Part shown: in pieces, positions 26,397 through 36,700 of the stretch
Numbering within the stretch: the stretch's first letter is position 1
Layout of the letters: each line of letters begins with the position of its first letter
NCBI RefSeq assembly: GCF_051297175.1
Contig: NZ_JBINNY010000001.1
Span: 3,782,001 to 3,846,000 of the forward strand
Direction of reading: 5' to 3'
Source: Dryocola sp051297175
GTDB taxonomy: Bacteria > Pseudomonadota > Gammaproteobacteria > Enterobacterales > Enterobacteriaceae
DNA: 64,000 nt
The notes under the pieces: generated by a model
The model's database searches: none
The model's input: only the letters and a program-made list of their open reading frames with translations
Told to the model about the DNA's origin: nothing
Translations under genes and position numbers: made by a program

Positions 26397-26948
26397 TCAG
26401 TGGCCCGGGAAAGGCACGAGGCAGTAGCTTTTCACGCCCATTTTTTCAAGGCGCTGTTCGCCACCGATATCAAACAGATTGATGATAAAGGCCGCGTCGG
26501 TCACTTCCCCACCCAGGCGACGGATAAGCTTCACGGTCGCTTCGATGGTGCCGCCGGTCGCCAGCAGATCGTCTACTACCAGCACGTTGTCGCCGGGTTG
26601 AATGGCATCAACGTGGATTTCTAACTGATCGGTGCCGTATTCCAGCTCATAGCTCTCGGCGATGGTTTCGCGCGGCAGTTTGCCCGGCTTACGTACCGGT
26701 ACAAAGCCAACGCCCAGCGCCAGCGCAACCGGTGCGCCGAACAGGAAACCACGTGCTTCGGTACCTACCACTTTTGTCACGCCGGTGTCTTTAAAGCGCG
26801 CTACCAGCAGCTCGATACTGGTGGCGTAGGCTTTCGGATCTTCCAGCAAGCTGGTAACGTCACGAAACAGGATCCCCGGTTTTGGGTAATCAGGGATGCT
26901 TTTGATGCTATTTTTCAGATACTCAAGCTGCTGCGCAGTCGCGGTCAT
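26397..26948 (-). CDS. apt: Adenine phosphoribosyltransferase
   Basis: A 183-residue cytoplasmic salvage enzyme making AMP from adenine and PRPP. The PRPP-binding motif is VLVVDDLLATGGT (~125), the flexible loop is RKPGKLPRETIAESYELEYG, and the N-terminal part FRDVTSLLEDPKAY is typical of Apt. Length equals E. coli Apt. It lies upstream of dnaX as in E. coli. Confidence 0.97.
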   Translation of the reverse strand: MTATAQQLEYLKNSIKSIPDYPKPGILFRDVTSLLEDPKAYATSIELLVARFKDTGVTKVVGTEARGFLFGAPVALALGVGFVPVRKPGKLPRETIAESYELEYGTDQLEIHVDAIQPGDNVLVVDDLLATGGTIEATVKLIRRLGGEVTDAAFIINLFDIGGEQRLEKMGVKSYCLVPFPGH

Positions 26949-27098
26949 AAGTTAATGCCTGCTAAAAACATGAAACTCACAGAGCGCGTTGCAGGTTCAG
27001 GTTGAACCGCTGTTTATCAATTAACCAGCCGCCCCCGTGCTCGAAAACGGTCGAATTTACTGGCTGCGGCCAACATTTGCAACCATCGCCCGCGCCCT

Positions 27099-27476
27099 TC
27101 ACTCTTTTTGTTGCTTTTCGTCAATCACCGGCATGCGCCACATAAAGATCAGCAGGGCGCACATCATCATGATTAAGAGTAGCCGCACCCACAGGATGTT
27201 GACCAGATAGAGTGAAACGGCGAACGTAATCACGATAAAAATCATTGCCCTGGGTTTGGCGCCCGGCGGCATTGCCCGGTACTTTTGCCAGTGCCGCAGG
27301 TAGCCGCCAAACCAGGAGCGATAAAGCAGCCAGTGGTGAAAGCGAGGGCTGGAGCGCGCAAAGCACCAGGCCGCCAGCAGTAAAAATGGCGTCGTGGGCA
27401 ACAGCGGTAGCACCACGCCGAGCGTCGCAAGGACTACCGCCAGCCAACCGATGATGATTAAAATAGTCCGTTGCAT
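27099..27476 (-). CDS. ybaN: YbaN, DUF454 inner-membrane protein
   Basis: A 125-residue protein with about three membrane helices (ILIIIGWLAVVLATLGVVLP, then FLLLAAWCFARSS, then two near the C-terminus) and the conserved DUF454 core RFHHWLLYRSWFGGYLRHWQ. Ends VIDEKQQKE like E. coli YbaN (125 residues). The function is unknown. An open frame extends 50 codons upstream but overlaps divergent priC and is not conserved, so I start at MQRTILIIIGW. Confidence 0.92.
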   Translation of the reverse strand: MQRTILIIIGWLAVVLATLGVVLPLLPTTPFLLLAAWCFARSSPRFHHWLLYRSWFGGYLRHWQKYRAMPPGAKPRAMIFIVITFAVSLYLVNILWVRLLLIMMMCALLIFMWRMPVIDEKQQKE

Positions 27477-27529
27477 ACCCAACCCTGAAATAATCTGGCG
27501 CGAAGGCGCTGCCACCGGAGAGTTATTTT

Positions 27530-28066
27530 GTGAAAACCGCTTCGCTCTTACAAGCCCTTGATGCACGCGTCGCGGAACTGGCGGCAGCCATTGAACCGCT
27601 CTCTTTGCAGCGCGCCTCGCAGGCACGTTTCGATAAAAAGCTGTTTACCACCCACAGCACCCAGCTTAAAGACTACCTGGCCGAGGCGCAGGCCAATCTC
27701 GCTCAGCTTCAGCTTAGCGTGAAAACCGGTAAAACGGAGCAGGTTGCCTTTGTGGCCGAAAAGCTGGTCGCGCAGATTGCCGCGCTGCAACGTGAGCTGG
27801 CGACGTGGAAGATGCGCGCGAACGAGCCGCAAAAGCCCGCGCCGGAAAACCTTTACGAGAAGCTTTCCACGCACCAGGACTACGAACGTCGCCTGCTGTC
27901 GATGATTAGCGATCGTGAAAGCAGGCTCGCCACGCAAACCACGCTTGCTGCCCAGCAGCAGCTTCAGCGCGAGATAGCAGCCCAGGAAGGCCGCCTGCAG
28001 CGCTGCCGCCAGGCTATCGCCCGCATCGAACGCGCCATCGAACGCCGGGAGCGTGGACTGGGTTAA
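27530..28066 (+). CDS. priC: Primosomal replication protein N'' (PriC)
   Basis: A 178-residue, Arg/Lys-rich helical protein that restarts stalled forks by recruiting DnaB. The family signature is the C-terminal HQDYERRLLSMISDRESRLA followed by basic helices. Identity to E. coli PriC is modest, but size (175 in E. coli), GTG start and position between ybaN and ybaM agree. Confidence 0.9.
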   Translation: MKTASLLQALDARVAELAAAIEPLSLQRASQARFDKKLFTTHSTQLKDYLAEAQANLAQLQLSVKTGKTEQVAFVAEKLVAQIAALQRELATWKMRANEPQKPAPENLYEKLSTHQDYERRLLSMISDRESRLATQTTLAAQQQLQREIAAQEGRLQRCRQAIARIERAIERRERGLG

Positions 28067-28113
28067 CTATACTGATTACCCTGTCCCAAATTCCTCCATA
28101 ACGGATGCCCTAA

Positions 28114-28272
28114 ATGTCGCTTGAAAACGCCCCGGATGAGGTCAAACTGGCCGTCGATTTGATTATGCTTTTAGAAGAGCACGCGCTGCCCACGGCGACC
28201 GTGCTTAGCGCGCTGGAAATAGTGCGGCAGGATTTTCTGCGCAAGCAGCGGGAAGAAGACCCTTCCCGCTAG
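28114..28272 (+). CDS. ybaM: YbaM, DUF2496 small protein
   Basis: A 52-residue protein beginning MSLENAPDEVKLAVDLIMLL and ending REEDPSR, nearly the same length as E. coli YbaM (53) and in the same place after priC. Function unknown. It ends 9 bp before the convergent mscK stop. Confidence 0.9.
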   Translation: MSLENAPDEVKLAVDLIMLLEEHALPTATVLSALEIVRQDFLRKQREEDPSR

Positions 28273-28281
28273 CCTGCTTCT

Positions 28282-31200
28282 TTAGACAGGAGCGGCGTCC
28301 GGCCCGCCGCGCTGGACGTTTTCACGCTTCACTTCCGTAAACTCATCGCCCTTTTCATTGCGCAGATGCACTTCCAACTGGTTAAACGCGATATTGATAT
28401 TATTTTCGCGGCAAAGCCGGTCTATGGAGCGGTTTAGCTCGTCTACCGTGTAGCTGCGGTCGCGAAGTTCGCGCACGTAAAGGCGCAGCTCGTGGTCCAG
28501 CGTGCTCGCGCCGAAGGTGGTGAAGAACACGGTTGGCTCCGGATCGTGCATCACTTTCGGGTGCTCATGCGCCGCTTTGAGCAGGATCTCGCGCACCTTT
28601 TCCAGATCCGACCCGTAGGCCACGCCCAGGCGGATCACCACGCGGGTAATGGTGTCCGACAGCGACCAGTTGATCAGCCGCTCGGTAACAAACGCCTTGT
28701 TCGGGATGATCACCTCTTTGCGATCGAAGTCGGTGATGGTGGTCGCGCGAATGCGGATCTTGCTGACGCTGCCCGAGAAGGTGCCGATGGTGACGGTGTC
28801 GCCGATGCGCACCGGGCGTTCGAAGAGGATGATCAGGCCCGAAACAAAGTTCCCGAAGATCTCCTGTAAGCCAAAGCCAAGGCCGACCGACAGCGCCGCC
28901 GCGAGCCACTGTAGCTTGTCCCACGACACGCCGAGCGAGCCGAAGACGGTCATCGCGCCTATCACGATAATCGCGTAGTTCATGATGGTGGTGATGGCGT
29001 ACGAAGCGCCCTGCCGCATCTTGAGGCGCGACAGAACCAGCACCTCAAGCAGGCCGGGCAGGTTGCGGATCAGCGCCCAGGCGACCATAAAAGCGACCAC
29101 CGCGAAGAGCAGGCTGCCCATGGTGACGTTTTTCACCACCGCGGCCCCTGCTTCGCTGCCGTTGTAATGCCAGAGCACGATGCTGTCGAGATAGGCAAAA
29201 ACGGTAATTAAATCAGACCAGATGGCGTAGAACACCACGCCAAACAGCGCAAACATCAGCAGCATGGTCAGACGCATGGTTTGCTGGTTTATCTGGTCGA
29301 GCGCCAGCGGCGGCTCTTCGACCGGCTCGGAACCTTCGGCTCCCTCTTTCACCAGGTTTTGACGCCTTGCCAACGCACGGCGATAGGCAATACGACGGGC
29401 CGCAACGCTTAGCCCACGGATCACGGTTTGGTGCAGCAGGTTCCAGATAATGACCAGATAAACCGTGTCGATCCAGCGGTTCGCCAGGCGCAGCGTGGTG
29501 TAGAAATAGCCGGTCACCGTCAGCACCAGCAGGGCAACCGGTACCAGCGAAAGGACGGTTACGGTGACCAGCCGCAACGTGTGCGATTCTTTGTCGCGCC
29601 AGTTGTCGCGGCACATGGGGATTGCCAGAGCGGCGATCAGCAGCAGGTTGAGGAAGATAATAAACTGGCCGAGCACGTCGTCCATCAGGTGCAGCGGCGA
29701 ATGCTCGCCCACCACCGACCAGTAAAGCAGCGGCAGCAGCGCAAGGCTGATGCGGACGATCTGGCGACGGTAGTGACGGGTCAGCTGTTCGGACATGTTG
29801 AAATGCGTCACCGCCATGCCTTTTGGCGACAGCACGCGCCACGTCAGCCCAAACACCAGCCAGAACAGCGCCAGCTCTTTCGCGAAGCTCCACAGCAGTT
29901 CGCTGACGCTGGTTTGCATAAACAGCGCCACCAGTCCGACCGCCAGAATAGCAAGCGTAAGCGGCAGTATCTTGATGAGGTTGAGGAGGATCGCTTTTGG
30001 CGTGTTGAGCTGGCTGTCGTTGCGCAGCTGGCCGACGTCGCCCGCAAGCTCCGCCAGCTTTTTATCCACCCATTTAAACCGCCAGCGGATAAGGCCGGCA
30101 ATCAGCAGCAGCGGCAGCGCGGTAAACAGCGACACGAATAGCGCATCGAGCACTTTGCGCCAGGTGAAGTCGATCTTCATGCTTTTGATTTGGTCATGCA
30201 GCGCGCCGGGGAAGGATTTCACCCACTCCCAGTTCATCGGTTTGTTGCTGTTGACCCAGAAGATTTGCTGGGTGAGCATTTTTTGCAGATTGCTGCTAAC
30301 GCTGACCAGCTGCTGCTGGTTTATCTGCAGGTTGATGGCCATCATCAGCTGGTTGCCAAGCTGCTTGTTGAGCTGGTCGAGCAGCTCGCGGCGCATATCC
30401 ACGACCTGCAGCAGGGCGTCGTGAACGTCGTCGTTAACTTCGGCTTTGTGGCCTTCTTCGATTTTATCGACGAACGCGTCGCTCTGGAAAAGGGTGTCGC
30501 GCTGCTGGTTGACGTCGAACTGCTCAAGGCGCAGATCCGCGATGCGGTTGGTCATGTCCTCCAGCTCGTCCGCAGACGGCAGGGTTTGCTGCTGCTGATA
30601 CAAAATACGCGACAGCAGCAGGCTGCCTTTGAGCACCGAGATTTGCTCTTTGAGGTTGCTTTCGGACTGGAGCGCGCGGTCGAGCCAGTTCTTGACGCGA
30701 ATGTTGCGCTGCACCAGCTCATTGCCGCTTTGGGTGGCGTCAATCAGGCGCTGGCTAAGCTGATGGTTGACCTCCAGCTCCTGGCGAACCAGCGGATTAT
30801 TTTGAATGCTGCTGGCTTCGTCCGGCGTGACGGCTTCCTGCGCGGTTTTTTCCGTCAGCGTCAGGCGCTTGCTGTTTACCGCTTCCTGCAGCAGCTGCAG
30901 GGAATGTTCGAGCTGGTTGATGTGCGCGGTGGTGTAATCGCGCTGCTTTTGCAGGGTATCCTGCAGGACGGTGTTGCCTTCCAGGCTTTTGCGCTGCTGC
31001 TCGAGCTGCGCGTTCAGCAACGCCTGCTGCACCAGCAGCAGATTTTGCTGGCTTGGCCGCAGCGCCGCCTCGCCTGGCGAGGTGCCGTTCAGGCGGTTGC
31101 GGATTTGCTGTAGCTGCTGCGAGGCGTTGTACATCGCGTTCTGTACGCGTTCGGGCTGCGTCTGGAGCGATACAAGTTGGCTGTTGAAGGTCGAGAGATC

Positions 31201-31647
31201 GGTTTGCGCCGCCTGCAGATCGTCCAGCACGGAGGTGACTCGCGTTTCAAGCTGGCGCAAAGAGAGCGCGGTTAACGTCTGGCGCGTGGTGGCGTCGTCG
31301 TTGTCGGTACCGATCGAGTTCAGGGCATCCGTCGCCTGGCGAAGCTTGTCGGGCGCCTGCGCCACCTGGGTTTTTAACGCCGCGGTTTCCTGCTTGATGC
31401 GGACAATTTTATCCAGCGTTTCGAGGGTTTCCGTCAGATCCTGCTGCACCAGCTTTTCGTCCGGCGTCAGCACCTTTTGTTTGTTCAGGGCATCAAGCTG
31501 GCTTTGCACGTCCGCGCGGGAGGGAATATCCGTGCCGGTTTGCGCCTGCGCCACGGACAGCGGCAGCAGCGAGCTAAAAAATAAAAAGAAAAACAGGATT
31601 GCTGCGGAAAACGGGGTCCGCGATGGGAAAGTTTGCTGCATAGTCAT
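28282..31647 (-). CDS. mscK: Mechanosensitive channel MscK (KefA)
   Basis: A 1121-residue potassium-dependent mechanosensitive channel. It has a signal peptide-like N-terminus (FSAAILFFFLFFSSLLPLSV), a long Gln-rich periplasmic coiled-coil region (~40-480), about 11 membrane helices (~500-970), and the MscS domain: pore helix LQWLAAALSVGLGFGLQE and the beta domain RPVRIGDTVTIGTFSGSV, RATTITDFDRKEVIIPN. It protects against osmotic downshock. Almost co-linear with E. coli MscK (1120). Confidence 0.97.
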   Translation of the reverse strand: MTMQQTFPSRTPFSAAILFFFLFFSSLLPLSVAQAQTGTDIPSRADVQSQLDALNKQKVLTPDEKLVQQDLTETLETLDKIVRIKQETAALKTQVAQAPDKLRQATDALNSIGTDNDDATTRQTLTALSLRQLETRVTSVLDDLQAAQTDLSTFNSQLVSLQTQPERVQNAMYNASQQLQQIRNRLNGTSPGEAALRPSQQNLLLVQQALLNAQLEQQRKSLEGNTVLQDTLQKQRDYTTAHINQLEHSLQLLQEAVNSKRLTLTEKTAQEAVTPDEASSIQNNPLVRQELEVNHQLSQRLIDATQSGNELVQRNIRVKNWLDRALQSESNLKEQISVLKGSLLLSRILYQQQQTLPSADELEDMTNRIADLRLEQFDVNQQRDTLFQSDAFVDKIEEGHKAEVNDDVHDALLQVVDMRRELLDQLNKQLGNQLMMAINLQINQQQLVSVSSNLQKMLTQQIFWVNSNKPMNWEWVKSFPGALHDQIKSMKIDFTWRKVLDALFVSLFTALPLLLIAGLIRWRFKWVDKKLAELAGDVGQLRNDSQLNTPKAILLNLIKILPLTLAILAVGLVALFMQTSVSELLWSFAKELALFWLVFGLTWRVLSPKGMAVTHFNMSEQLTRHYRRQIVRISLALLPLLYWSVVGEHSPLHLMDDVLGQFIIFLNLLLIAALAIPMCRDNWRDKESHTLRLVTVTVLSLVPVALLVLTVTGYFYTTLRLANRWIDTVYLVIIWNLLHQTVIRGLSVAARRIAYRRALARRQNLVKEGAEGSEPVEEPPLALDQINQQTMRLTMLLMFALFGVVFYAIWSDLITVFAYLDSIVLWHYNGSEAGAAVVKNVTMGSLLFAVVAFMVAWALIRNLPGLLEVLVLSRLKMRQGASYAITTIMNYAIIVIGAMTVFGSLGVSWDKLQWLAAALSVGLGFGLQEIFGNFVSGLIILFERPVRIGDTVTIGTFSGSVSKIRIRATTITDFDRKEVIIPNKAFVTERLINWSLSDTITRVVIRLGVAYGSDLEKVREILLKAAHEHPKVMHDPEPTVFFTTFGASTLDHELRLYVRELRDRSYTVDELNRSIDRLCRENNINIAFNQLEVHLRNEKGDEFTEVKRENVQRGGPDAAPV

Positions 31648-31770
31648 GTGTGCAAATTTACTGGGCGTGAGCCAAGCCAGCCGACAGGGAGAGCACGCAG
31701 AATAGCACGCCTTCAGCGGGCCGAATAGCGGACGCTGCAGGGCGAAATCTCAAATCCTTATGCGCGGCGT

Positions 31771-32421
31771 TTAGCCCGAAACGGCGGCGTTATTGCGCAT
31801 CGTTGGACAGAACTGGAAAGCTTCCAATAAAACAGCAACATGGTCTTTTGCCTGGCCATATAAATCAAAGCTGTCCGGGGCCACCAGCCAGTTTTCGATA
31901 AGCCCGGTAATATAGCTGCGCAGCATAATAACCGCGTGGGAGATCCGCAGGTTTCCGGGTAGAGAACCCGCGTCGACACAGCGCTGGAGGCTCATCTCAA
32001 TGCGTTCGTTGCCTTCCATGTACAAAACGCGTCTTGCCTGCTGCAAAACCGCCATTTCGCCAACGAACTCACATTTGTGAAAAATGATTTCCGTCATTAA
32101 GCGACGTCTTTCTTCTGTAACCGTTGCCTGAAGTATGTAAATAAGCAACTCTCTCACAACTGAGAGTGGATCGTCGGGATATTTTGCCCGATACTCAGTC
32201 TCTAGATCCCCAATACTGGATTCGGTTAGCTCCCAGATTTCATTAAATAAATCCGACTTATTTTTGAAATGCCAATAGATTGCACCACGGGTGACCCCAG
32301 CCGCTTTGGCAATGTCTGCCAGCGACGTAGCGGAAACGCCCTGTTGTGAAAACAAGCGAATAGCCACATCGAGGATGTGCTGCCGGGTTTCAAGCGCTTG
32401 TTGTTTGGTTTTTCGTGCCAT
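31771..32421 (-). CDS. acrR: TetR-family repressor AcrR
   Basis: A 216-residue repressor of acrAB. The N-terminal HTH reads LFSQQGVSATSLADIAKAAG then VTRGAIYWHFKNKSDLFNEI; the C-terminal ligand domain binds diverse drugs. It is divergent from acrA, with its 24-bp operator between the genes. No disruption is visible, so the repressor should be functional. Confidence 0.97.
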   Translation of the reverse strand: MARKTKQQALETRQHILDVAIRLFSQQGVSATSLADIAKAAGVTRGAIYWHFKNKSDLFNEIWELTESSIGDLETEYRAKYPDDPLSVVRELLIYILQATVTEERRRLMTEIIFHKCEFVGEMAVLQQARRVLYMEGNERIEMSLQRCVDAGSLPGNLRISHAVIMLRSYITGLIENWLVAPDSFDLYGQAKDHVAVLLEAFQFCPTMRNNAAVSG

Positions 32422-32449
32422 ATGTCGGTGAATTTACTGGAGTCAGATT

Positions 32450-32473
32450 TACATACATTTGTGAATGTATGTA
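32450..32473. promoter_or_regulatory. AcrR operator
   Basis: A 24-bp inverted repeat in the acrR-acrA gap: TACATACATTTG followed by TGAATGTATGTA. It equals the AcrR operator known from E. coli. Confidence 0.95.
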
Positions 32474-32564
32474 CCATAGCACGACGATAATATAAACGCA
32501 GCAATGGGTTTGTGGACAAATGATCCATTGAACAACTTTGAAATCGGACACTCGAGGTTTACAT

Positions 32565-33764
32565 ATGAACAAAAACAGAGGGTTTACGCCTCTGGCGGCC
32601 GTTCTGATGCTTTCAGGCAGCTTAGCGCTTACAGGATGTAACGATAAAGAGACCCAGCAGAGTGCGCCGCATGCCCCTGAAGTGGGTGTAGTGACGCTCA
32701 AAAGCGCGCCTTTACAGATCACAACAGAGCTTCCTGGCCGTACTAGTGCTTACCGCATTGCAGAAGTTCGCCCACAGGTTAGCGGTATCATCCTGAAGCG
32801 TAACTTTGAAGAGGGAAGCGAAATAAAAGCGGGTGTCTCGCTTTATCAAATCGATCCTGCAACCTATCAGGCTGCTTACGACAGCGCTAAAGGCGACCTC
32901 GCCAAAGCGCAGGCAAGCGCCAATATCGCTCAAGTAACGTTGAAGCGTTACCAGAAACTTCTGGGAACTAAGTACATTAGTCAACAAGACTACGATACCG
33001 CGCTTGCCGATTCCCAACAGGCAAACGCTGCCGTGACCGCTGCGAAAGCCGCAGTTGAAACGGCTCGTATCAACCTGGCCTACACCAAAGTCACCTCCCC
33101 TATCAGCGGTCGTATTGGCAAATCTTCCGTAACCGAGGGCGCACTGGTCACCAGCGGCCAAACTAACGCGCTGGCAACCGTGCAGCAGCTTGACCCGATC
33201 TATGTCGACGTGACCCAGTCCAGCAATGATTTCCTGCGTCTGAAACAGGAATTAGCGGACGGCAAACTGAAGCAGGAAAACGGCAAGGCCAAAGTGAAGC
33301 TCATGACCTCTGACGGCATCAGCTATTCACAAGAAGGTTCACTGGAGTTCTCTGAAGTCACCGTCGATCAGACCACCGGCTCCATCACGCTGCGTGCCAT
33401 CTTCCCGAACCCGGACAAAACCCTGCTGCCAGGCATGTTTGTTCGCGCTCAGCTTGAAGAAGGGACAAACCCTGATGCGCTGCTGGTTCCACAGCAGGGT
33501 GTGACCCGTACCCCGCGTGGCGATGCTTCCGCGATGGTGGTTGGCAAAGACGACAAGGTTGAAGTTCGTGAGCTGAAAACTTCACAGGCTATCGGCGACA
33601 AATGGCTGGTGACCGAAGGGCTGAAGAATGGCGATCGCGTTATTGTAACCGGTTTGCAAAAAGTGAAACCCGGTGTTCAGGTAAAAGCGCAGGAAGTGGC
33701 GGCGGAAAATAACGCCCAACAGCAACAAGCCGCAGGCGCTCAGTCCGAACAAACGAAGTCTTAA
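32565..33764 (+). CDS. acrA: AcrA, periplasmic adaptor of the AcrAB-TolC efflux pump
   Basis: A 399-residue lipoprotein bridging AcrB and TolC. A lipobox LALTGC (Cys at ~25) follows a basic signal peptide (MNKNRGFTPLAAVLMLSGS). Next come the barrel-sandwich lipoyl halves (PGRTSAYRIAEVRPQVSG and TKVTSPISGRIGKSSVTEG), the helical hairpin rich in Ala/Gln, and the membrane-proximal domain. Start MNKNRGF matches E. coli (397 residues). Cotranscribed with acrB, 22 bp downstream. Confidence 0.97.
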   Translation: MNKNRGFTPLAAVLMLSGSLALTGCNDKETQQSAPHAPEVGVVTLKSAPLQITTELPGRTSAYRIAEVRPQVSGIILKRNFEEGSEIKAGVSLYQIDPATYQAAYDSAKGDLAKAQASANIAQVTLKRYQKLLGTKYISQQDYDTALADSQQANAAVTAAKAAVETARINLAYTKVTSPISGRIGKSSVTEGALVTSGQTNALATVQQLDPIYVDVTQSSNDFLRLKQELADGKLKQENGKAKVKLMTSDGISYSQEGSLEFSEVTVDQTTGSITLRAIFPNPDKTLLPGMFVRAQLEEGTNPDALLVPQQGVTRTPRGDASAMVVGKDDKVEVRELKTSQAIGDKWLVTEGLKNGDRVIVTGLQKVKPGVQVKAQEVAAENNAQQQQAAGAQSEQTKS

Positions 33765-33786
33765 CTTAAACAGGAGCCGTTAAGAC

Positions 33787-36700
33787 ATGGCTAAGTTTTT
33801 TATCGATCGCCCCATTTTTGCCTGGGTAATCGCCATCATTATTATGTTGGCGGGGGGGCTTGCGATCATGAAATTGCCAATCGCGCAGTATCCAACTATT
33901 GCGCCACCGGCAATCACGATCTCTGCAACCTATCCTGGTGCAGATGCGAAGACGGTACAGGATACCGTTACACAGGTTATCGAACAGAATATGAACGGTA
34001 TCGATGGCCTGCTGTATATGTCCTCAACCAGTGATTCTTCTGGTACCGTTCAGATAACCATTACCTTTGACTCCGGCACAGACGCCGACATCGCGCAGGT
34101 GCAGGTTCAGAACAAACTGCAGCTCGCAATGCCGCTTCTGCCGCAGGAAGTTCAGCAACAGGGTGTTAGCGTTGAGAAGTCTTCCAGTAGCTTCCTGATG
34201 GTACTCGGTATGATCAATACCGACGGTTCCATGACTCAGGAAGATATTGCCGACTACGTTGGCGCGACCATCAAAGACCCGATCAGCCGTACCAACGGCG
34301 TAGGTGACGTGCAGCTGTTCGGTGCGCAGTACGCGATGCGTATCTGGATGGATCCGAACAAACTCAACAACTTCCAGCTCACGCCGGTTGATGTCATTGC
34401 CGCTATCAAAGCGCAGAACGCCCAGGTAGCAGCAGGTCAGTTAGGCGGCACGCCTCCGGTTAAAGGCCAGCAGCTTAACGCCTCTATCATTGCCCAGACC
34501 CGTCTGAAATCCGCCGATGAGTTCAGCAAAATTCTGCTGAAAGTGAATCAGGATGGCTCACGCGTTCTGCTCAAAGATGTGGCAAAAGTTGAGCTTGGCG
34601 GTGAAAACTACGACGTTATCGCTCGCTATAACGGCCAGCCTGCGTCTGGTTTAGGGATTAAACTGGCAACGGGTGCTAACGCCCTGGATACGGCGGAAGC
34701 GGTTCGCGCGACGGTTGAAAAACTGCAGCCTTACTTCCCTGCCGGTCTGAAAGTGGTTTATCCGTACGACACGACACCGTTCGTTAAAATCTCCATCAAC
34801 GAAGTGGTGAAAACCCTCGTTGAAGCGATCGTGCTGGTGTTCCTGGTTATGTATCTGTTCCTGCAAAACTTCCGCGCAACGTTAATCCCAACGATTGCGG
34901 TGCCGGTAGTTCTGTTAGGTACGTTCGCCATCCTTGCCATCTTTGGCTATTCGATAAACACCCTGACGATGTTCGGTATGGTGTTGGCGATAGGCCTGTT
35001 GGTTGATGACGCCATCGTAGTGGTGGAAAACGTCGAGCGTGTGATGGTGGAAGAAGGTCTGCCACCGAAAGAAGCCACGCGCAAATCGATGGAACAGATT
35101 CAGGGCGCGCTGGTCGGTATCGCCATGGTGCTGTCGGCGGTATTTATCCCGATGGCCTTCTTCGGTGGTTCAACCGGTGCTATCTACCGTCAGTTCTCCA
35201 TCACCATCGTATCCGCAATGGTGCTGTCAGTACTGGTAGCGATGATCCTGACCCCGGCACTTTGCGCCACCATGCTCAAGCCGGTACCTAAAGGTCACCA
35301 CGCCGAGAAGAAAGGCTTCTTCGGCTGGTTCAACAACATGTTCGAGAAGAGCACGCACCACTACACCGACAGCGTAGGCAACATTCTGCGCAGCACCGGT
35401 CGTTATCTGCTGCTCTATCTGCTGATTGTTGTCGGTATGGCGCTGCTGTTCGTTCGTCTGCCAAGTTCATTCTTGCCGGATGAGGACCAGGGCGTATTCC
35501 TGACCATGGCACAGCTTCCGGCGGGTGCAACCCAGGAACGTACTCAGAAAGTGCTCAATGAAGTCAGCGATTACTATCTGAAAAACGAAAAGGCCAACGT
35601 TAACTCCGTGTTTACGGTTAACGGCTTCGGCTTCTCGGGTCGTGGGCAGAACACCGGTCTGGCGTTCGTCTCCCTGAAAGACTGGGGTGACCGTCCGGGC
35701 GAAGAAAACAAGGTTCCGGCAATTGCAGGTCGTGCAAGCGCCCACTTCGCTCAGATTAAAGATGCGATGGTATTTGCGTTCAACCTGCCGGCGATCGTCG
35801 AGCTGGGTACCGCAACCGGCTTCGACTTCCAGCTGATTGACCAGGCAAACCTTGGCCATGACAAACTGACCCAGGCACGTAACCAGCTGTTCGGTGAAAT
35901 CGCTAAACATCCAGACCTGTTAGTGGGCGTGCGTCCAAACGGCCTGGAAGATACGCCGCAGTTCAAAGTTGATATCGACCAGGAAAAAGCGCAGGCGCTG
36001 GGGGTATCCATTTCGGATATCAACACGACGCTGGGTGCCGCCTGGGGTGGTAGCTACGTCAACGACTTCATTGACCGTGGACGTGTTAAAAAGGTTTACG
36101 TGATGGCCGACGCGCCGTTCCGTATGCTTCCACAGGATATTAATGAGTGGTACGTCCGTGGTTCTGAAGGGCAGATGGTTCCATTCTCCTCCTTCTCCAC
36201 CGCGCACTGGGAATATGGCTCGCCGCGTCTGGAACGCTACAACGGTCTTCCTTCAATGGAAATCCTCGGACAGGCAGCGCCTGGCAAGAGTACCGGTGAA
36301 GCGATGAACATGATGGAAGAGCTGGCAAGCAAGCTGCCTACGGGTATTGGCTATGACTGGACGGGCATGTCCTACCAGGAACGCCTCTCCGGTAACCAGG
36401 CCCCTGCTCTGTATGCCATCTCGTTAATCGTGGTGTTCCTGTGTCTGGCAGCGCTGTACGAGAGCTGGTCGATTCCGTTCTCGGTCATGCTGGTTGTTCC
36501 ACTTGGGGTATTCGGTGCGCTGCTGGCCGCCACCTTCCGTGGTTTAACCAACGACGTGTACTTCCAGGTAGGCCTGCTGACAACCATTGGGCTGTCGGCG
36601 AAGAACGCGATACTTATCGTTGAATTCGCCAAAGACCTGATGGAAAAAGAAGGCAAAGGCCTGATTGAAGCGACGCTCGAAGCCGTACGTATGCGTCTGC